Part shown: positions 23,811-32,104 of the stretch, piece by piece
Position numbering within the stretch: position 1 is the first letter of the stretch
Layout of the letters: each line of letters begins with the position of its first letter
Assembly: GCA_035479015.1 (NCBI GenBank)
Contig: DATIJC010000011.1
Span: 1-52,441, forward strand
DNA: 52,441 bases
DNA from: DATIJC01 sp035479015
Lineage (GTDB): Bacteria; Patescibacteriota; Microgenomatia; UBA1400; UBA12028
Direction: 5' to 3'
The notes under the pieces: model-generated
Seen by the model: the letters and a program-made list of their open reading frames with translations, nothing else
Told to the model about the DNA's origin: nothing
The model's database searches: none
Position numbers and translations under genes: made by a program

Positions 23811-25241
23811 TTAGCCAACCGAGCCTTCCATCTCATGATCAATAAGTCTATTCATTTCTACCGCATATTCCAGGGGAAGTTTGCGCACAAGATCATCGAT
23901 GAATCCGTTCACAATCATTTTACGAGCATTTTCTTCACTCACTCCCCTGCTCATCAAATAAAATAACTGTTCATCACCAATTTTACTTACAGTAGCCTCA
24001 TGCTGGATCTCCACTTGGTCATTTAAGATCCGGTCGTCTGGATAGGTATCCGAGCGCGATAACCCATCCAAAAGCATCGCGTCACATACCACCGTATTTT
24101 TACTGTGGTGCGCCTGTGGTCCCACTGTCACCATACCGCGGTAACTGGTCCGCCCACCATCTTTGGAAATTGATTTGGAAATGATCGTGGAACTTGTATA
24201 TGGGGCCAAATGCATGGCCTTACTACCGGTATCTTGGTGTTGCCCCGCTCCAGCGAGCGCCATAGAGAGCGTCTCTCCTTTTGCACCTTTGCCGACGAGC
24301 AAAAAGGATGGATACTTCATTGTGAGTTTTGAGCCCATGTTGAAGTCTGTCCACACCATCGTCGCCTCTTCCTCTACCCTCGCCCGCTTCGTCACTAAGT
24401 TATAGACATTTTTGTACCAATTCTGGATCGTGGTGTATTGGCAACGCGCTCCTTTTTTGACAAAGATTTCTACGACCGCACTATGCAGAGAGTTTGTCGA
24501 GAATGCGGGTGCAGTACATCCTTCTACGTAATGCACGCTTGCGCCTTCATCAACGATGATGAGGGTCCGCTCAAACTGGCCAGCATTCGGAGAATTGATG
24601 CGAAAGTATGCCTGCAGCGGCATTTTGACATTGACGCCCTTGGGCACGTAGACAAAGGAACCCCCGCTCCAGACTGCAGTATTTAGGGCTGCAAATTTGT
24701 TATCGCCACTTGGAATATTGCGGCCAAAATACTCTTTGATCAAATCAGGATATTGCTTGAGCCCTTCATCCATGGAGAGAAAGATCACTCCTTCTTTTGA
24801 CCAAATATTTTGCAGTGATCCATAGACAACTTCACTGTCATACTGGGCTTTGACACCTGCAAGCACATCTCGCTCTGCTTGCGGAATCCCAAGTTTATCA
24901 AACGTAGCTTTGACATCAGCCGGTACATCATTCCAAGAAGCCACAGCTGCATCCGTTGGTTTTAAGTAATAATGAATCTTGTCGTAATCAATTCCAGAAA
25001 GATCTCCACCCCACATTGGGGTCTTCATGCCTTCAAAAAGCTCAAGTGCTTTGAGCCGGATGTCCAACATCCAAGCGGGTTCATCTTTTATATGCGAAAG
25101 TTCTTCCACGACACGTTTAGAAAGTCCAGGTTTGGAAATGAAACTATATTTGTCCGTCGGGTATGAAAAACCCGCCGAGTAGTCATGGTCGACTACCGAC
25201 TCATCAAACTTATCTGTCTTTTTTTGTGCAAACCTGCTCAT
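23811..25241 (-). CDS. sufB: Fe-S cluster assembly protein SufB
   Basis: A 476-residue SufB, the main scaffold subunit on which the cluster forms with SufC and SufD. Clear family segments: GLSKRVVEELSHIKDEPAWML, MWGGDLSGIDYD, KEGVIFLSMDEGLKQYP, NAAVWSGGSF-like AALNTAVWSGGSFVYVPKGV, the beta-helix core with YVEGCTAP, and DEQLFYLMSRGVSEENARKM near the end. Full length. It overlaps sufC by 4 bp and abuts sufD. Confidence 0.97.
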   Translation of the reverse strand: MSRFAQKKTDKFDESVVDHDYSAGFSYPTDKYSFISKPGLSKRVVEELSHIKDEPAWMLDIRLKALELFEGMKTPMWGGDLSGIDYDKIHYYLKPTDAAVASWNDVPADVKATFDKLGIPQAERDVLAGVKAQYDSEVVYGSLQNIWSKEGVIFLSMDEGLKQYPDLIKEYFGRNIPSGDNKFAALNTAVWSGGSFVYVPKGVNVKMPLQAYFRINSPNAGQFERTLIIVDEGASVHYVEGCTAPAFSTNSLHSAVVEIFVKKGARCQYTTIQNWYKNVYNLVTKRARVEEEATMVWTDFNMGSKLTMKYPSFLLVGKGAKGETLSMALAGAGQHQDTGSKAMHLAPYTSSTIISKSISKDGGRTSYRGMVTVGPQAHHSKNTVVCDAMLLDGLSRSDTYPDDRILNDQVEIQHEATVSKIGDEQLFYLMSRGVSEENARKMIVNGFIDDLVRKLPLEYAVEMNRLIDHEMEGSVG

Positions 25242-25984
25242 TGAAGATCCTTGTATCCCTTTTTCTCCAGCTCTTCTGCCAAGTCACGGCCACCGGATTT
25301 GATGATCTTGCCATTGACCATGACGTGCACAAAATCGGGCTGGAGGAATTTGAGAATGCGCTGATAGTGTGTGATGACTAAAACACCAGTTTTATGCTTC
25401 TCCACAATCTTACGTGCACCATCTGCGACGGCACTGATAGCATCCACATCCAAACCTGAGTCGGTTTCGTCCATCAAAGCATACTTTGGTTCAAGTACGG
25501 CCATCTGCAAAATTTCCAAGCGTTTTTTCTCACCGCCAGAAAATCCTTCATTGAGTCCGCGTGACAATAAATCTTTCTTGACACCTAATTCATCAGCAAG
25601 CGATTCCAAATGCTTGCGGAATGCGAGTACTGTCGGGAACTTGCGCGCTGGTTCATTTTTGAATCGCTCTTCGTAAGCTACCCGTAAGAAATTATTTACC
25701 CGCACGCCGGCAACCTCCACAGGATATTGAAAAGCTAAAAATAGCCCCGCAGTAGAGCGTTCGTCAGGCGACATTTCATTAAGTCTTTTTCCATCCAAAC
25801 TCATTTCCCCCAAGTTAATCGTATATTGAGGGTGTCCCGCCAACGTGTATGCGAGTGTGCTTTTCCCCGAGCCATTGGGTCCCATGACTGCATGAATCTC
25901 ACCTGGTTTAATAGCCAGATCTACGCCGTGCAAGATTTCCTTGTCGGCGATCGAGACATGAAGGTTTGAAATGAGTAGTGCCAT
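25238..25984 (-). CDS. sufC: Fe-S assembly ATPase SufC
   Basis: A 248-residue ABC-type ATPase with Walker A GPNGSGKST, the SufC-type signature FSGGEKKRLEI, Walker B YALMDETDSGLDVD and a switch histidine in VLVITHYQRI. It drives conformational change in the SufBCD complex in the cytosol. First gene of the suf run; a TATAAT box lies 9 nt before the ATG. Confidence 0.97.
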   Translation of the reverse strand: MALLISNLHVSIADKEILHGVDLAIKPGEIHAVMGPNGSGKSTLAYTLAGHPQYTINLGEMSLDGKRLNEMSPDERSTAGLFLAFQYPVEVAGVRVNNFLRVAYEERFKNEPARKFPTVLAFRKHLESLADELGVKKDLLSRGLNEGFSGGEKKRLEILQMAVLEPKYALMDETDSGLDVDAISAVADGARKIVEKHKTGVLVITHYQRILKFLQPDFVHVMVNGKIIKSGGRDLAEELEKKGYKDLQ

Positions 25985-25993
25985 GAAGCCTGT

Positions 25994-25999
25994 ATTATA
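25994..25999 (-). promoter_or_regulatory. Putative -10 box of the suf run
   Basis: TATAAT on the minus strand, 9 nt before the sufC ATG, preceded by a run of Gs. No operator-like repeat is visible. Confidence 0.5.
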
Positions 26000-26005
26000 C
26001 CCCCC

Positions 26006-27199
26006 CTATGAGTCGAGATTTGTGACTGTTGGCTCACCTGCCTCCGGATGAAAATCGTCTGGCAACGCCGAAGCCTGGGTCAAACGAATAACTAGCGGTG
26101 ACGAAAGAGCATACTCTCCTCTGATAGGAAAATTGCTAGCGTAACCAGCTTCTTCAAGTAACTCACCCTCTCCGTCCATAATCTCAAATTTAATATCAAG
26201 TAGTGGCTTGAGGAGATCGTTATTAAATAACTCCTCCAAACCAGTCTCCCGGACAATCTGACTCATTTGAGCCACAGCTCCGAATTCAGGATCGACCTTC
26301 CAATCATATTGATCAACAACTCTAACTGTCACCCGATCCAAGATAATCTTTCCATCATTAACCTCGCGAACAATACTGTCCGCCTCAACCGTAAATTGAC
26401 CAAGACTGTTCATTATCTCGGGATCTCGTGAGTACACTACTGAAAAAAAATGAATCTTTTGACCAGCTAAAGACTTCAGATCGTGGCCAACAAAATATTG
26501 GCTCGAGTCGTCAGCTGATCGAACATATGTGCCTTCCGTACGATGCATTTTATTCGTTAAGGCATGATCGGAAAGCGCTTCCTGGGTAAAGATGCGGAGA
26601 GCATCCTCGAGATTCATTGTTTCAGTAATGCCTAGTTTGGCTTTTGTATTATCATCCAAGCTTTGTAAAAATTTACTTAGAGCCTGTTCATAATCCACAC
26701 CAAGAGAATATTCCCGTCCATCACCAAAGAGAAAGTGAGTAACAAAATTTCCTGCCAATTGTTTTTCGGAAGCAGAAGCGTATTTTGAGGCAGCATAAAA
26801 CTTGATATACGCCTCGATTATCTGGTGCTTCCTTTCATCTAAATTAGGAAAGTCTCGAATATAGTCTTGAAGCATTTCTTCTAGTCTTGCTGTAAAAAGT
26901 AACAAGTTACCCTCCATCTCACTTCCATCTCGACGTGCTAGTTGATTAATACCTTCAATTATTCGACCAACCGGTCGGAGTGTTCCCTCAAGTGTAGCTA
27001 TCAGCGCCCCTTTAAGTACCTGCCTACGCGACACACCTTTCTTCTTAAATTTGGGTTTTCCCTCGTGCGAATTAGCAAGACGTCCAATTTGATCGGAAAT
27101 ACTTAGGTCAGACTTATCAATGGCTTGCCTGGTATGGGAAGAGATATGTTGAAAGAGCTCTCTCCTAGTCATTTTTTGCCGATCTGAAGTTTCACTCAT
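26006..27199 (-). CDS. Hypothetical protein with a Tat-like twin-arginine motif
   Basis: A 397-residue protein. The N-terminal ~55 residues are polar and basic. SRRQVLKGALIATL at about residues 57-70 matches the Tat consensus SRRxFLK, but the hydrophobic stretch after it is short and contains a glutamate, so export is uncertain. The remainder alternates helices (about 90-230) and beta strands (about 240-390). No enzymatic motif is visible. It follows the NUDIX gene by 11 bp and is probably co-transcribed with it. Confidence 0.65.
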   Translation of the reverse strand: MSETSDRQKMTRRELFQHISSHTRQAIDKSDLSISDQIGRLANSHEGKPKFKKKGVSRRQVLKGALIATLEGTLRPVGRIIEGINQLARRDGSEMEGNLLLFTARLEEMLQDYIRDFPNLDERKHQIIEAYIKFYAASKYASASEKQLAGNFVTHFLFGDGREYSLGVDYEQALSKFLQSLDDNTKAKLGITETMNLEDALRIFTQEALSDHALTNKMHRTEGTYVRSADDSSQYFVGHDLKSLAGQKIHFFSVVYSRDPEIMNSLGQFTVEADSIVREVNDGKIILDRVTVRVVDQYDWKVDPEFGAVAQMSQIVRETGLEELFNNDLLKPLLDIKFEIMDGEGELLEEAGYASNFPIRGEYALSSPLVIRLTQASALPDDFHPEAGEPTVTNLDS

Positions 27200-27210
27200 A
27201 TTAATTGATT

Positions 27211-27672
27211 TTAATTTGGGAAATTCTGAAAAACAAATCTCGCCTCGTTTTTAATATCTTCACTCGTCTCAAGATCGTCTATTTCATCTGGTCCAAACCA
27301 GCCGATTCCGTCAGTTTCCTCGAGATTTTGAGCGAATCCTGATTGATCAGTGACTCGGACAAAAAATCCCCAAGAGTAGTGCTGCTCACAAAATGTGTTT
27401 CCCCTGGGCTTATTGATTTCGTGCAAATTGCAGTAAAACGGCAGTGGCAAATACTGCGAAGTCTTTCCCGCTTTTGGCGATTTGTATGCTGAAATCACCT
27501 GCCCCCTCACCCCACTCTCTTCCCAAAATTCTCGCTGCGCCGCCATATGTGGCAACTCATTTGCTTCTACGTGTCCACCTGGCGCTAACCATATTCCCAA
27601 CTTTTTATGTTTAACTAACAAGACTTTCCCGTTATGTAGGGTCCAGGCGTTGACCGTGTGACAAACTTTCAT
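27211..27672 (-). CDS. NUDIX hydrolase
   Basis: A 153-residue protein with the Nudix box GGHVEANELPHMAAQREFWEESGV (given here by its ends: starts GGHVEANEL at residue 32, ends REFWEESGV). It begins with a strand pattern MKVCHTVNAWTLHNGKVLLV typical of the fold. It hydrolyses a nucleoside-diphosphate derivative; specificity unknown. TACAAT lies 6 nt before the ATG. The start is divergent from the gene at 27701 with a 28-bp gap. Confidence 0.9.
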   Translation of the reverse strand: MKVCHTVNAWTLHNGKVLLVKHKKLGIWLAPGGHVEANELPHMAAQREFWEESGVRGQVISAYKSPKAGKTSQYLPLPFYCNLHEINKPRGNTFCEQHYSWGFFVRVTDQSGFAQNLEETDGIGWFGPDEIDDLETSEDIKNEARFVFQNFPN

Positions 27673-27700
27673 GCGTCAATTGTACGGCAAATATGCGGAA

Positions 27701-28198
27701 ATGTTTGACTCGATTTCCACTTCCAGCTATAGTGTGAGTGTGCCTTCCTCTGTCACTCATGACATTTTTACCAAAACAAAAAACGATAGTGCCAAATTAC
27801 GGGACTTGGCTCAGATTGACACTGGTACGATTTTTCGCTGTCAAAGTGTTTTCCCGATAGATTTTTTCCCCGACACACTGGTAGTAAATAGTAACAAAAT
27901 CTCAGTCACCACCCGTTTTTCTTTTTTTTCCAAGCAAGTCCATAGCCTGCTCATATCGGACGTCTTAACTGCCATTGTGGAAGAGGGCATATTCTTTGCC
28001 ACCCTTCGAGTAGTCGATCGTCAATTTAATCAAGAAACTATTACAGTGGAGCATCTGTTCAAAAGCGATGCAAAACGAGCTAGACGTCTAATTGAAGGAT
28101 TGGTAATCGCGACGAAGGAAAAAATAGACTTTTCCAAAATTCCAACGGGTGAGCTCAAGACCATGTTGGAAAAAATCGGCCAAACAAAAACCAACTAA
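27701..28198 (+). CDS. Hypothetical soluble protein
   Basis: A 165-residue protein. An earlier ATG at 27671 overlaps the start codon of the NUDIX gene in the shared CATG, so I prefer the ATG at 27701. The N-terminal ~90 residues form beta strands with a PH-like rhythm; a helix rich in lysine and arginine follows near the end. No membrane segment, no recognised family. Confidence 0.6.
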   Translation: MFDSISTSSYSVSVPSSVTHDIFTKTKNDSAKLRDLAQIDTGTIFRCQSVFPIDFFPDTLVVNSNKISVTTRFSFFSKQVHSLLISDVLTAIVEEGIFFATLRVVDRQFNQETITVEHLFKSDAKRARRLIEGLVIATKEKIDFSKIPTGELKTMLEKIGQTKTN

Positions 28199-28205
28199 AG
28201 GTGTT

Positions 28206-29687
28206 TTACAAACAAACGCCTGTTAAGGAAAAGTTTTTCGCGAGTATTGAGTAGTCCAAGAGATCAACTTTCCCGTCGAGATTTATATCACTGCGCGAAT
28301 ACGTCGGGCTTGCTTTTAGTAGGTCACTTACAAGCATTCCATCATCGGTAGAATTAACTACCCCATCTCGATTTATATCTGCTTTATTGCACGAATCAAC
28401 AGGTGCGCCAGTTGGAGTGGGTGCGGCAGTCGCTATCACGCCAGGAGGGGCCACGACGGGCGGCACGGTATTTTGATCATAGTGCGTAATATGTGTCCAA
28501 GACATGAGCGTACCTTGGCTAGAATACTGTTTAGCTTTATTTAAGATAATCGGATCCTTATAGTAGCGAGCCGATACATACAAATGGTCTTTACGATACC
28601 CATCCCAATCAATGCCAGATGCGTTCTGAGGATTATTAATGATAAAGTAAATCGCCTTTTTAATAGACCCCATACCAGTGGACGAAGTGAGATTGTACAT
28701 GCTGGTGTCTCCCCTGTGCCAGAGGAATTCCGCGAGTAAGACATCTGCATCTACATGGTGCTGTTGGTACGTCAGTGCACTATCAGCAGTCTGAATAGAT
28801 GTAGCGGTACAACCAGCAGCTCCGCGACGAAGTTCATCAGGGATACCACCGTATGATTGAATTCCCCAGATAGTACACTGCGAATCTCCTTTAAACACAC
28901 CTAAAGCTCTATCTTTAGCTTGCTGGATATGTGATTGGTAAGCCTGTGCGGATGTAAGTATTTGAGGAGTTGGTGAAACCTCTGTTAACGTAGGTACGAA
29001 GCCAGCGACATAATCTGCAAGCATTACTGACGCCGTAGAACCAAAAGCTCCCCAGTTATTTGCCCTAGTCCGCGAGGCCCACGCAACCTTGTTATAGGCA
29101 ACAGTTGCTAGCCACGTCTGAAATGTTTGTTTATTGGTTGCAGTCCAACTAGGGCTGCTTGAAAGTAAATCCGCAGCGGTAATCCACTCCGATAGAGAGA
29201 ACGCGAGACCTAAAATACACTGATTGGAGCCACTATAGTTACTCCCACCATATGAGGTTGATGTAGCAAGTTCCATAATCCTATCCCGTGCAAAATCTGC
29301 GTACGCTTGGTCACCGGTGAAGTAATACGCCAAGACTTTTTCGTAGGTTAACCGGGCACCACCGTTGTAATCCAAGTAATCATTATTGCCGCTATCTTTT
29401 GATGTGGAAGATGGACAGACTCCAGAGCTAGGAGCATTAAGAACCGGATATATGGTGCCATACGGCCAATATGTTGGTGAATTTTGTCCAAAAGACAACA
29501 TATTGCTCACACGAGATCGTAAAGAGGCATCGCCCGCGTCATATATTGATTTCAAGTGCTGCAACTCAGCTGCCGAAGTCAGATATCCACGTGAAGTACC
29601 CAACGCCATTGCTTTAGTTGGACCAAGAACACCGGAAGTCACCAGCAGAAGACAGATACAAATTATTGTTTTAGTTTTCTTCAACAC
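28206..29687 (-). CDS. Secreted alginate-lyase-like protein with C-terminal dockerin
   Basis: A 493-residue protein. It starts with a signal peptide (basic MLKKTK, hydrophobic core, cleavage near AMA-LG). The body is an alpha/alpha-barrel of the alginate lyase (PL5-like) group, with ARLTYEKVLAYYFTGDQAYADFA, the NNWGAFG segment and HHVDADVLLAEFLWHRGD. A linker rich in proline, threonine and alanine leads to a type I dockerin: two calcium-binding loops, DINRDGVVNSTD and DINLDGKVDLLD. It should cleave or bind an acidic polysaccharide outside the cell; the dockerin would dock it to a cohesin not seen here. The start is GTG, with TATAGT 7 nt before it. Confidence 0.82.
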   Translation of the reverse strand: MLKKTKTIICICLLLVTSGVLGPTKAMALGTSRGYLTSAAELQHLKSIYDAGDASLRSRVSNMLSFGQNSPTYWPYGTIYPVLNAPSSGVCPSSTSKDSGNNDYLDYNGGARLTYEKVLAYYFTGDQAYADFARDRIMELATSTSYGGSNYSGSNQCILGLAFSLSEWITAADLLSSSPSWTATNKQTFQTWLATVAYNKVAWASRTRANNWGAFGSTASVMLADYVAGFVPTLTEVSPTPQILTSAQAYQSHIQQAKDRALGVFKGDSQCTIWGIQSYGGIPDELRRGAAGCTATSIQTADSALTYQQHHVDADVLLAEFLWHRGDTSMYNLTSSTGMGSIKKAIYFIINNPQNASGIDWDGYRKDHLYVSARYYKDPIILNKAKQYSSQGTLMSWTHITHYDQNTVPPVVAPPGVIATAAPTPTGAPVDSCNKADINRDGVVNSTDDGMLVSDLLKASPTYSRSDINLDGKVDLLDYSILAKNFSLTGVCL

Positions 29688-29695
29688 ACCACTAA

Positions 29696-30286
29696 CTATA
29701 TCCCCAATAACGTCATCTGAGTACCACTCACTTTCTTAGGTTTGAAAGAGAAGTCGATTGGAGTTTCGATTAACCGGTTCCACTTATTTTTAAATTTCAC
29801 CTTCCCCTTTGTCCTCCCCCAATCATACAAATCTCTAGTGATCTCAACATCCATGAGACAGTACTTCGCCAACTCATCGAGCCTGCCTTCTTTGTAGTAC
29901 TTGATGGCATCAAGGCCATGACCGATCTTTGCCTTCCCCAAAGTTTCCTGCGCGATGCTGTCCAGCGAGATACGGTGACCCGTCGCTTCTTTGAACCGCA
30001 GCATCAAATCAAGTTGCGGAAGATCATCCACTTTGCCTGGATACAGCGGCCGCATAACTTCCATATCAAAACCAACGCTATTAAATCCAACGATGACGTC
30101 TGCAGTCTCAAAAATTCCCCATAGTTTCTGAAAGTCACTCTCCCAAATCTTGATCATCTCTCCTGGTCCTTCAAAACCCTCCCGCACACAGACACCAATG
30201 AAAGATGGTGAGAGTTTGGTGGGGAAATATCCGCCCACCTCGTCAAATGTATTCTTCGTCTCTACATCAAAAAAAACATGTTTCAT
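29696..30286 (-). CDS. DEDDy-type 3'-5' exonuclease (RNase H-like fold)
   Basis: A 196-residue protein from the ATG at 30286; four further codons would lie in the repeat element. DEDDy motifs: FFDVET near the N-terminus, VGFNSVGFDMEVM for the second aspartate, and YCLMDVEITRDLY at the third motif (tyrosine, then aspartate four residues later). It should remove nucleotides from DNA or RNA 3' ends with two metal ions. It is a stand-alone domain without polymerase. The 91-bp repeat element begins 6 bp upstream. Confidence 0.85.
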   Translation of the reverse strand: MKHVFFDVETKNTFDEVGGYFPTKLSPSFIGVCVREGFEGPGEMIKIWESDFQKLWGIFETADVIVGFNSVGFDMEVMRPLYPGKVDDLPQLDLMLRFKEATGHRISLDSIAQETLGKAKIGHGLDAIKYYKEGRLDELAKYCLMDVEITRDLYDWGRTKGKVKFKNKWNRLIETPIDFSFKPKKVSGTQMTLLGI

Positions 30287-30292
30287 ATGAAC

Positions 30293-30383
30293 TGTCATTC
30301 CTGTGAAGACAGGAATCCAGACAACAAATAATACAATATGGGAATTCTGTATTGACTGGATGCCTGCCTACGCAGGCATGACA
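30293..30383. repeat. MITE-like element, copy 1 (91 bp)
   Basis: The left end TGTCATTCCTG runs into a hairpin (ATTCCTGTG/AAGACAGGAAT), the right end is GCAGGCATGACA with its own hairpin (GCCTGC/GCAGGC). The outer ends TGTCAT/ATGACA are inverted. The AT-rich middle is ~35 bp. It is closely similar to the copies at 42157 and 49726. No open frame. Confidence 0.85.
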
Positions 30384-30436
30384 TGCTAACTTAAGCAATT
30401 ATTTAGCAATTCTCAAGAGGAAGAAATAGCGAAGAC

Positions 30437-30706
30437 TTACTCACGCGGATCACGATGTGAAAAAACAAAAACTCTTCCATCAGAAAATTCTACTCTACGA
30501 GTTGTGGAATCTGTATAAAATACCAAGCCAGAGGCTTTTCCTTTTTCTGTCACATACGACACTGAAGGTTCCTCATCCCCAGGACTAATCAATAACCTTT
30601 CCGAAGTTTTTCCACCACCATCAAAGGACATCTCTCCATATTTGTCAAAATATAAAACCTCCACTCCCTGTTTGTTTGGATGTGATATCTCAACTCTTAA
30701 TGACAT
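30437..30706 (-). CDS. Small hypothetical beta-rich protein
   Basis: An 89-residue soluble protein with alternating strands (VEVLYFDKYGEMSFDG, SGLVFYTDSTTRRVEFSDGRVFVF) suggesting a small beta sandwich or barrel. A GAAGGGA Shine-Dalgarno-like sequence lies about 5 nt before the ATG. It is the last gene of the run that begins with the solute-binding protein. Function unknown. Confidence 0.65.
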   Translation of the reverse strand: MSLRVEISHPNKQGVEVLYFDKYGEMSFDGGGKTSERLLISPGDEEPSVSYVTEKGKASGLVFYTDSTTRRVEFSDGRVFVFSHRDPRE

Positions 30707-30724
30707 ATTTTCCCTTCTCGGCGA

Positions 30725-31249
30725 TCATTGTACACCTCGACTTTGCAACACAGTCGTTGTCGACACGCCCGGAATCTCATCTAGCACCACATGCATTTCC
30801 CCACCGTATTTTTCCATCAAATTTTTCTTGTGATCGAGTGCCACTGAATTTGATGATACCGCAAAAACATTGGGGGCCAGTAGAATCACAATCTCTTCAT
30901 AGCGCAATGGGTTTTTAAACTCTGGCGGCAAAATTAACACATCATCAACAAATCCAAGTTTCATGATTTCTTCTTTACGTTTATTCTGATCCCAGACAGG
31001 TCGATCTGGCCCCTTCAATTCCTTTGTACGGATATCGGACTCCAATAAAACAATCAGATAATCCCCCTGCTCTTTTGCCTTTTGTAGATATGTTTTGTGT
31101 GCTTCGTGTAGTAAATCAAACACCCCTGAAGCAATGACAATTTTCTTGCCGGCAGTTTTGGCTGTCCACGCACGCTGTATTACTTCCTGTTGTGGCGGCA
31201 GTGAGTAGTATGGAAGCGGTTGTAAATATGCTGGATAATTAAATGCCAT
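30725..31249 (-). CDS. Cytidylyltransferase-like nucleotidyltransferase
   Basis: A 174-residue protein of the HxGH nucleotidyltransferase superfamily. GVFDLLHEAHKTYLQKAKEQGD carries the first motif with HEAH in place of HxGH; the C-terminal part has STTTVLQSRG in place of the usual TxxSSxxR. Relatives activate glycerol-3-phosphate, heptose phosphate, FMN or pantetheine phosphate with CTP or ATP. The start at 31249 has a GAGGAG Shine-Dalgarno sequence and overlaps the upstream gene by 11 bp. Substrate cannot be told. Confidence 0.8.
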   Translation of the reverse strand: MAFNYPAYLQPLPYYSLPPQQEVIQRAWTAKTAGKKIVIASGVFDLLHEAHKTYLQKAKEQGDYLIVLLESDIRTKELKGPDRPVWDQNKRKEEIMKLGFVDDVLILPPEFKNPLRYEEIVILLAPNVFAVSSNSVALDHKKNLMEKYGGEMHVVLDEIPGVSTTTVLQSRGVQ

Positions 31250-32093
31250 GGTACTCCTCAAGTATTTTTTTACGGCGCGTCCTGTATTCTCGCATAAGAT
31301 CGCTGCTCTTGTCACCAGGATGAAAAAACGCAAAGTGTTTCCCTACCCGTTCTTTCACAGAAATCTCACCCATCCAGGACCGCTGAACCTTGTAAAAGAA
31401 ATCATTGATGAAGACAAACGAAAAGTTCTGTTCTAAAGAGGTTCCCTTTGGTATTTTCACCTGCGCCAAAAATGAAGTTATCCATGCATTCGCTTGTAAA
31501 AAGTGTTTGCGTGTATTTGCCCGTTCAAAAAGCCACAGCGCCTGGGAAACTTCGCGGGCTACATACGCTGTTTGTTTTTTCATGACCAGAGCAGATTCAT
31601 CAAGCCAAAGATTTAAGCACAGCTTATTTGTTACATCCGGCACATGCCTCAAGCGTAATTTTCCCTGCAGCGCTAGCTGTGTAGATACGAGTGCCCGAGT
31701 GATCCATAGTGCATTTTTTGACGTGATAATCATCACATCGATATCTTCATCCTCATTCGCATTTTCTGCCGCCACACTGCCCGTGAGAGCGATGCCGGTG
31801 ATCCATGGAATCCAAGTAATTGAATGTATCGCGTCGCGCGCGCGGCGCACCTTTTCCCTTGCAGTTTTTCTCTTCTGTATTTGATTGACTACCACATATC
31901 GTGACAGCGAAAGAAAATCACCATCCTGAAAAATGAGTTTCCTTCTCAGAAGATGTTTGACACTCTTCTGTACATCTTTTTGACTAATTTTTGTATCTGA
32001 AATTAACCAGTCAAGGAGTCGCTGCTTGGAAATAGCACTCTTAAATAAACTCGCATACACGAGTGTAGACAGTACTGCCTCATCGGGTAACAT
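31239..32093 (-). CDS. Nucleotidyltransferase-fold protein with N-terminal winged helix
   Basis: A 284-residue protein. Residues 1-70 look like a winged-helix domain (KQRLLDWLI, QKDVQKSVKHLLRRKLI). The nucleotidyltransferase core follows: ALTGSVAAENANEDEDIDVMIIT, with the GS pair and the DxD-type acidic residues at about 100-120. The rest is helical. Such proteins transfer nucleotides to proteins, RNA or antibiotics. It overlaps the cytidylyltransferase-like gene by 11 bp, so the two products may act in one pathway. Substrate unknown. Confidence 0.75.
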   Translation of the reverse strand: MLPDEAVLSTLVYASLFKSAISKQRLLDWLISDTKISQKDVQKSVKHLLRRKLIFQDGDFLSLSRYVVVNQIQKRKTAREKVRRARDAIHSITWIPWITGIALTGSVAAENANEDEDIDVMIITSKNALWITRALVSTQLALQGKLRLRHVPDVTNKLCLNLWLDESALVMKKQTAYVAREVSQALWLFERANTRKHFLQANAWITSFLAQVKIPKGTSLEQNFSFVFINDFFYKVQRSWMGEISVKERVGKHFAFFHPGDKSSDLMREYRTRRKKILEEYHGI

Positions 32094-32104
32094 GTGGGGC
32101 GATC

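Noticed and set aside
28199..28222. A bidirectional terminator between the genes ending at 28198 and 28206
   Set aside because: The stem has a mismatch, lies partly in coding sequence and has no clean T-tract.
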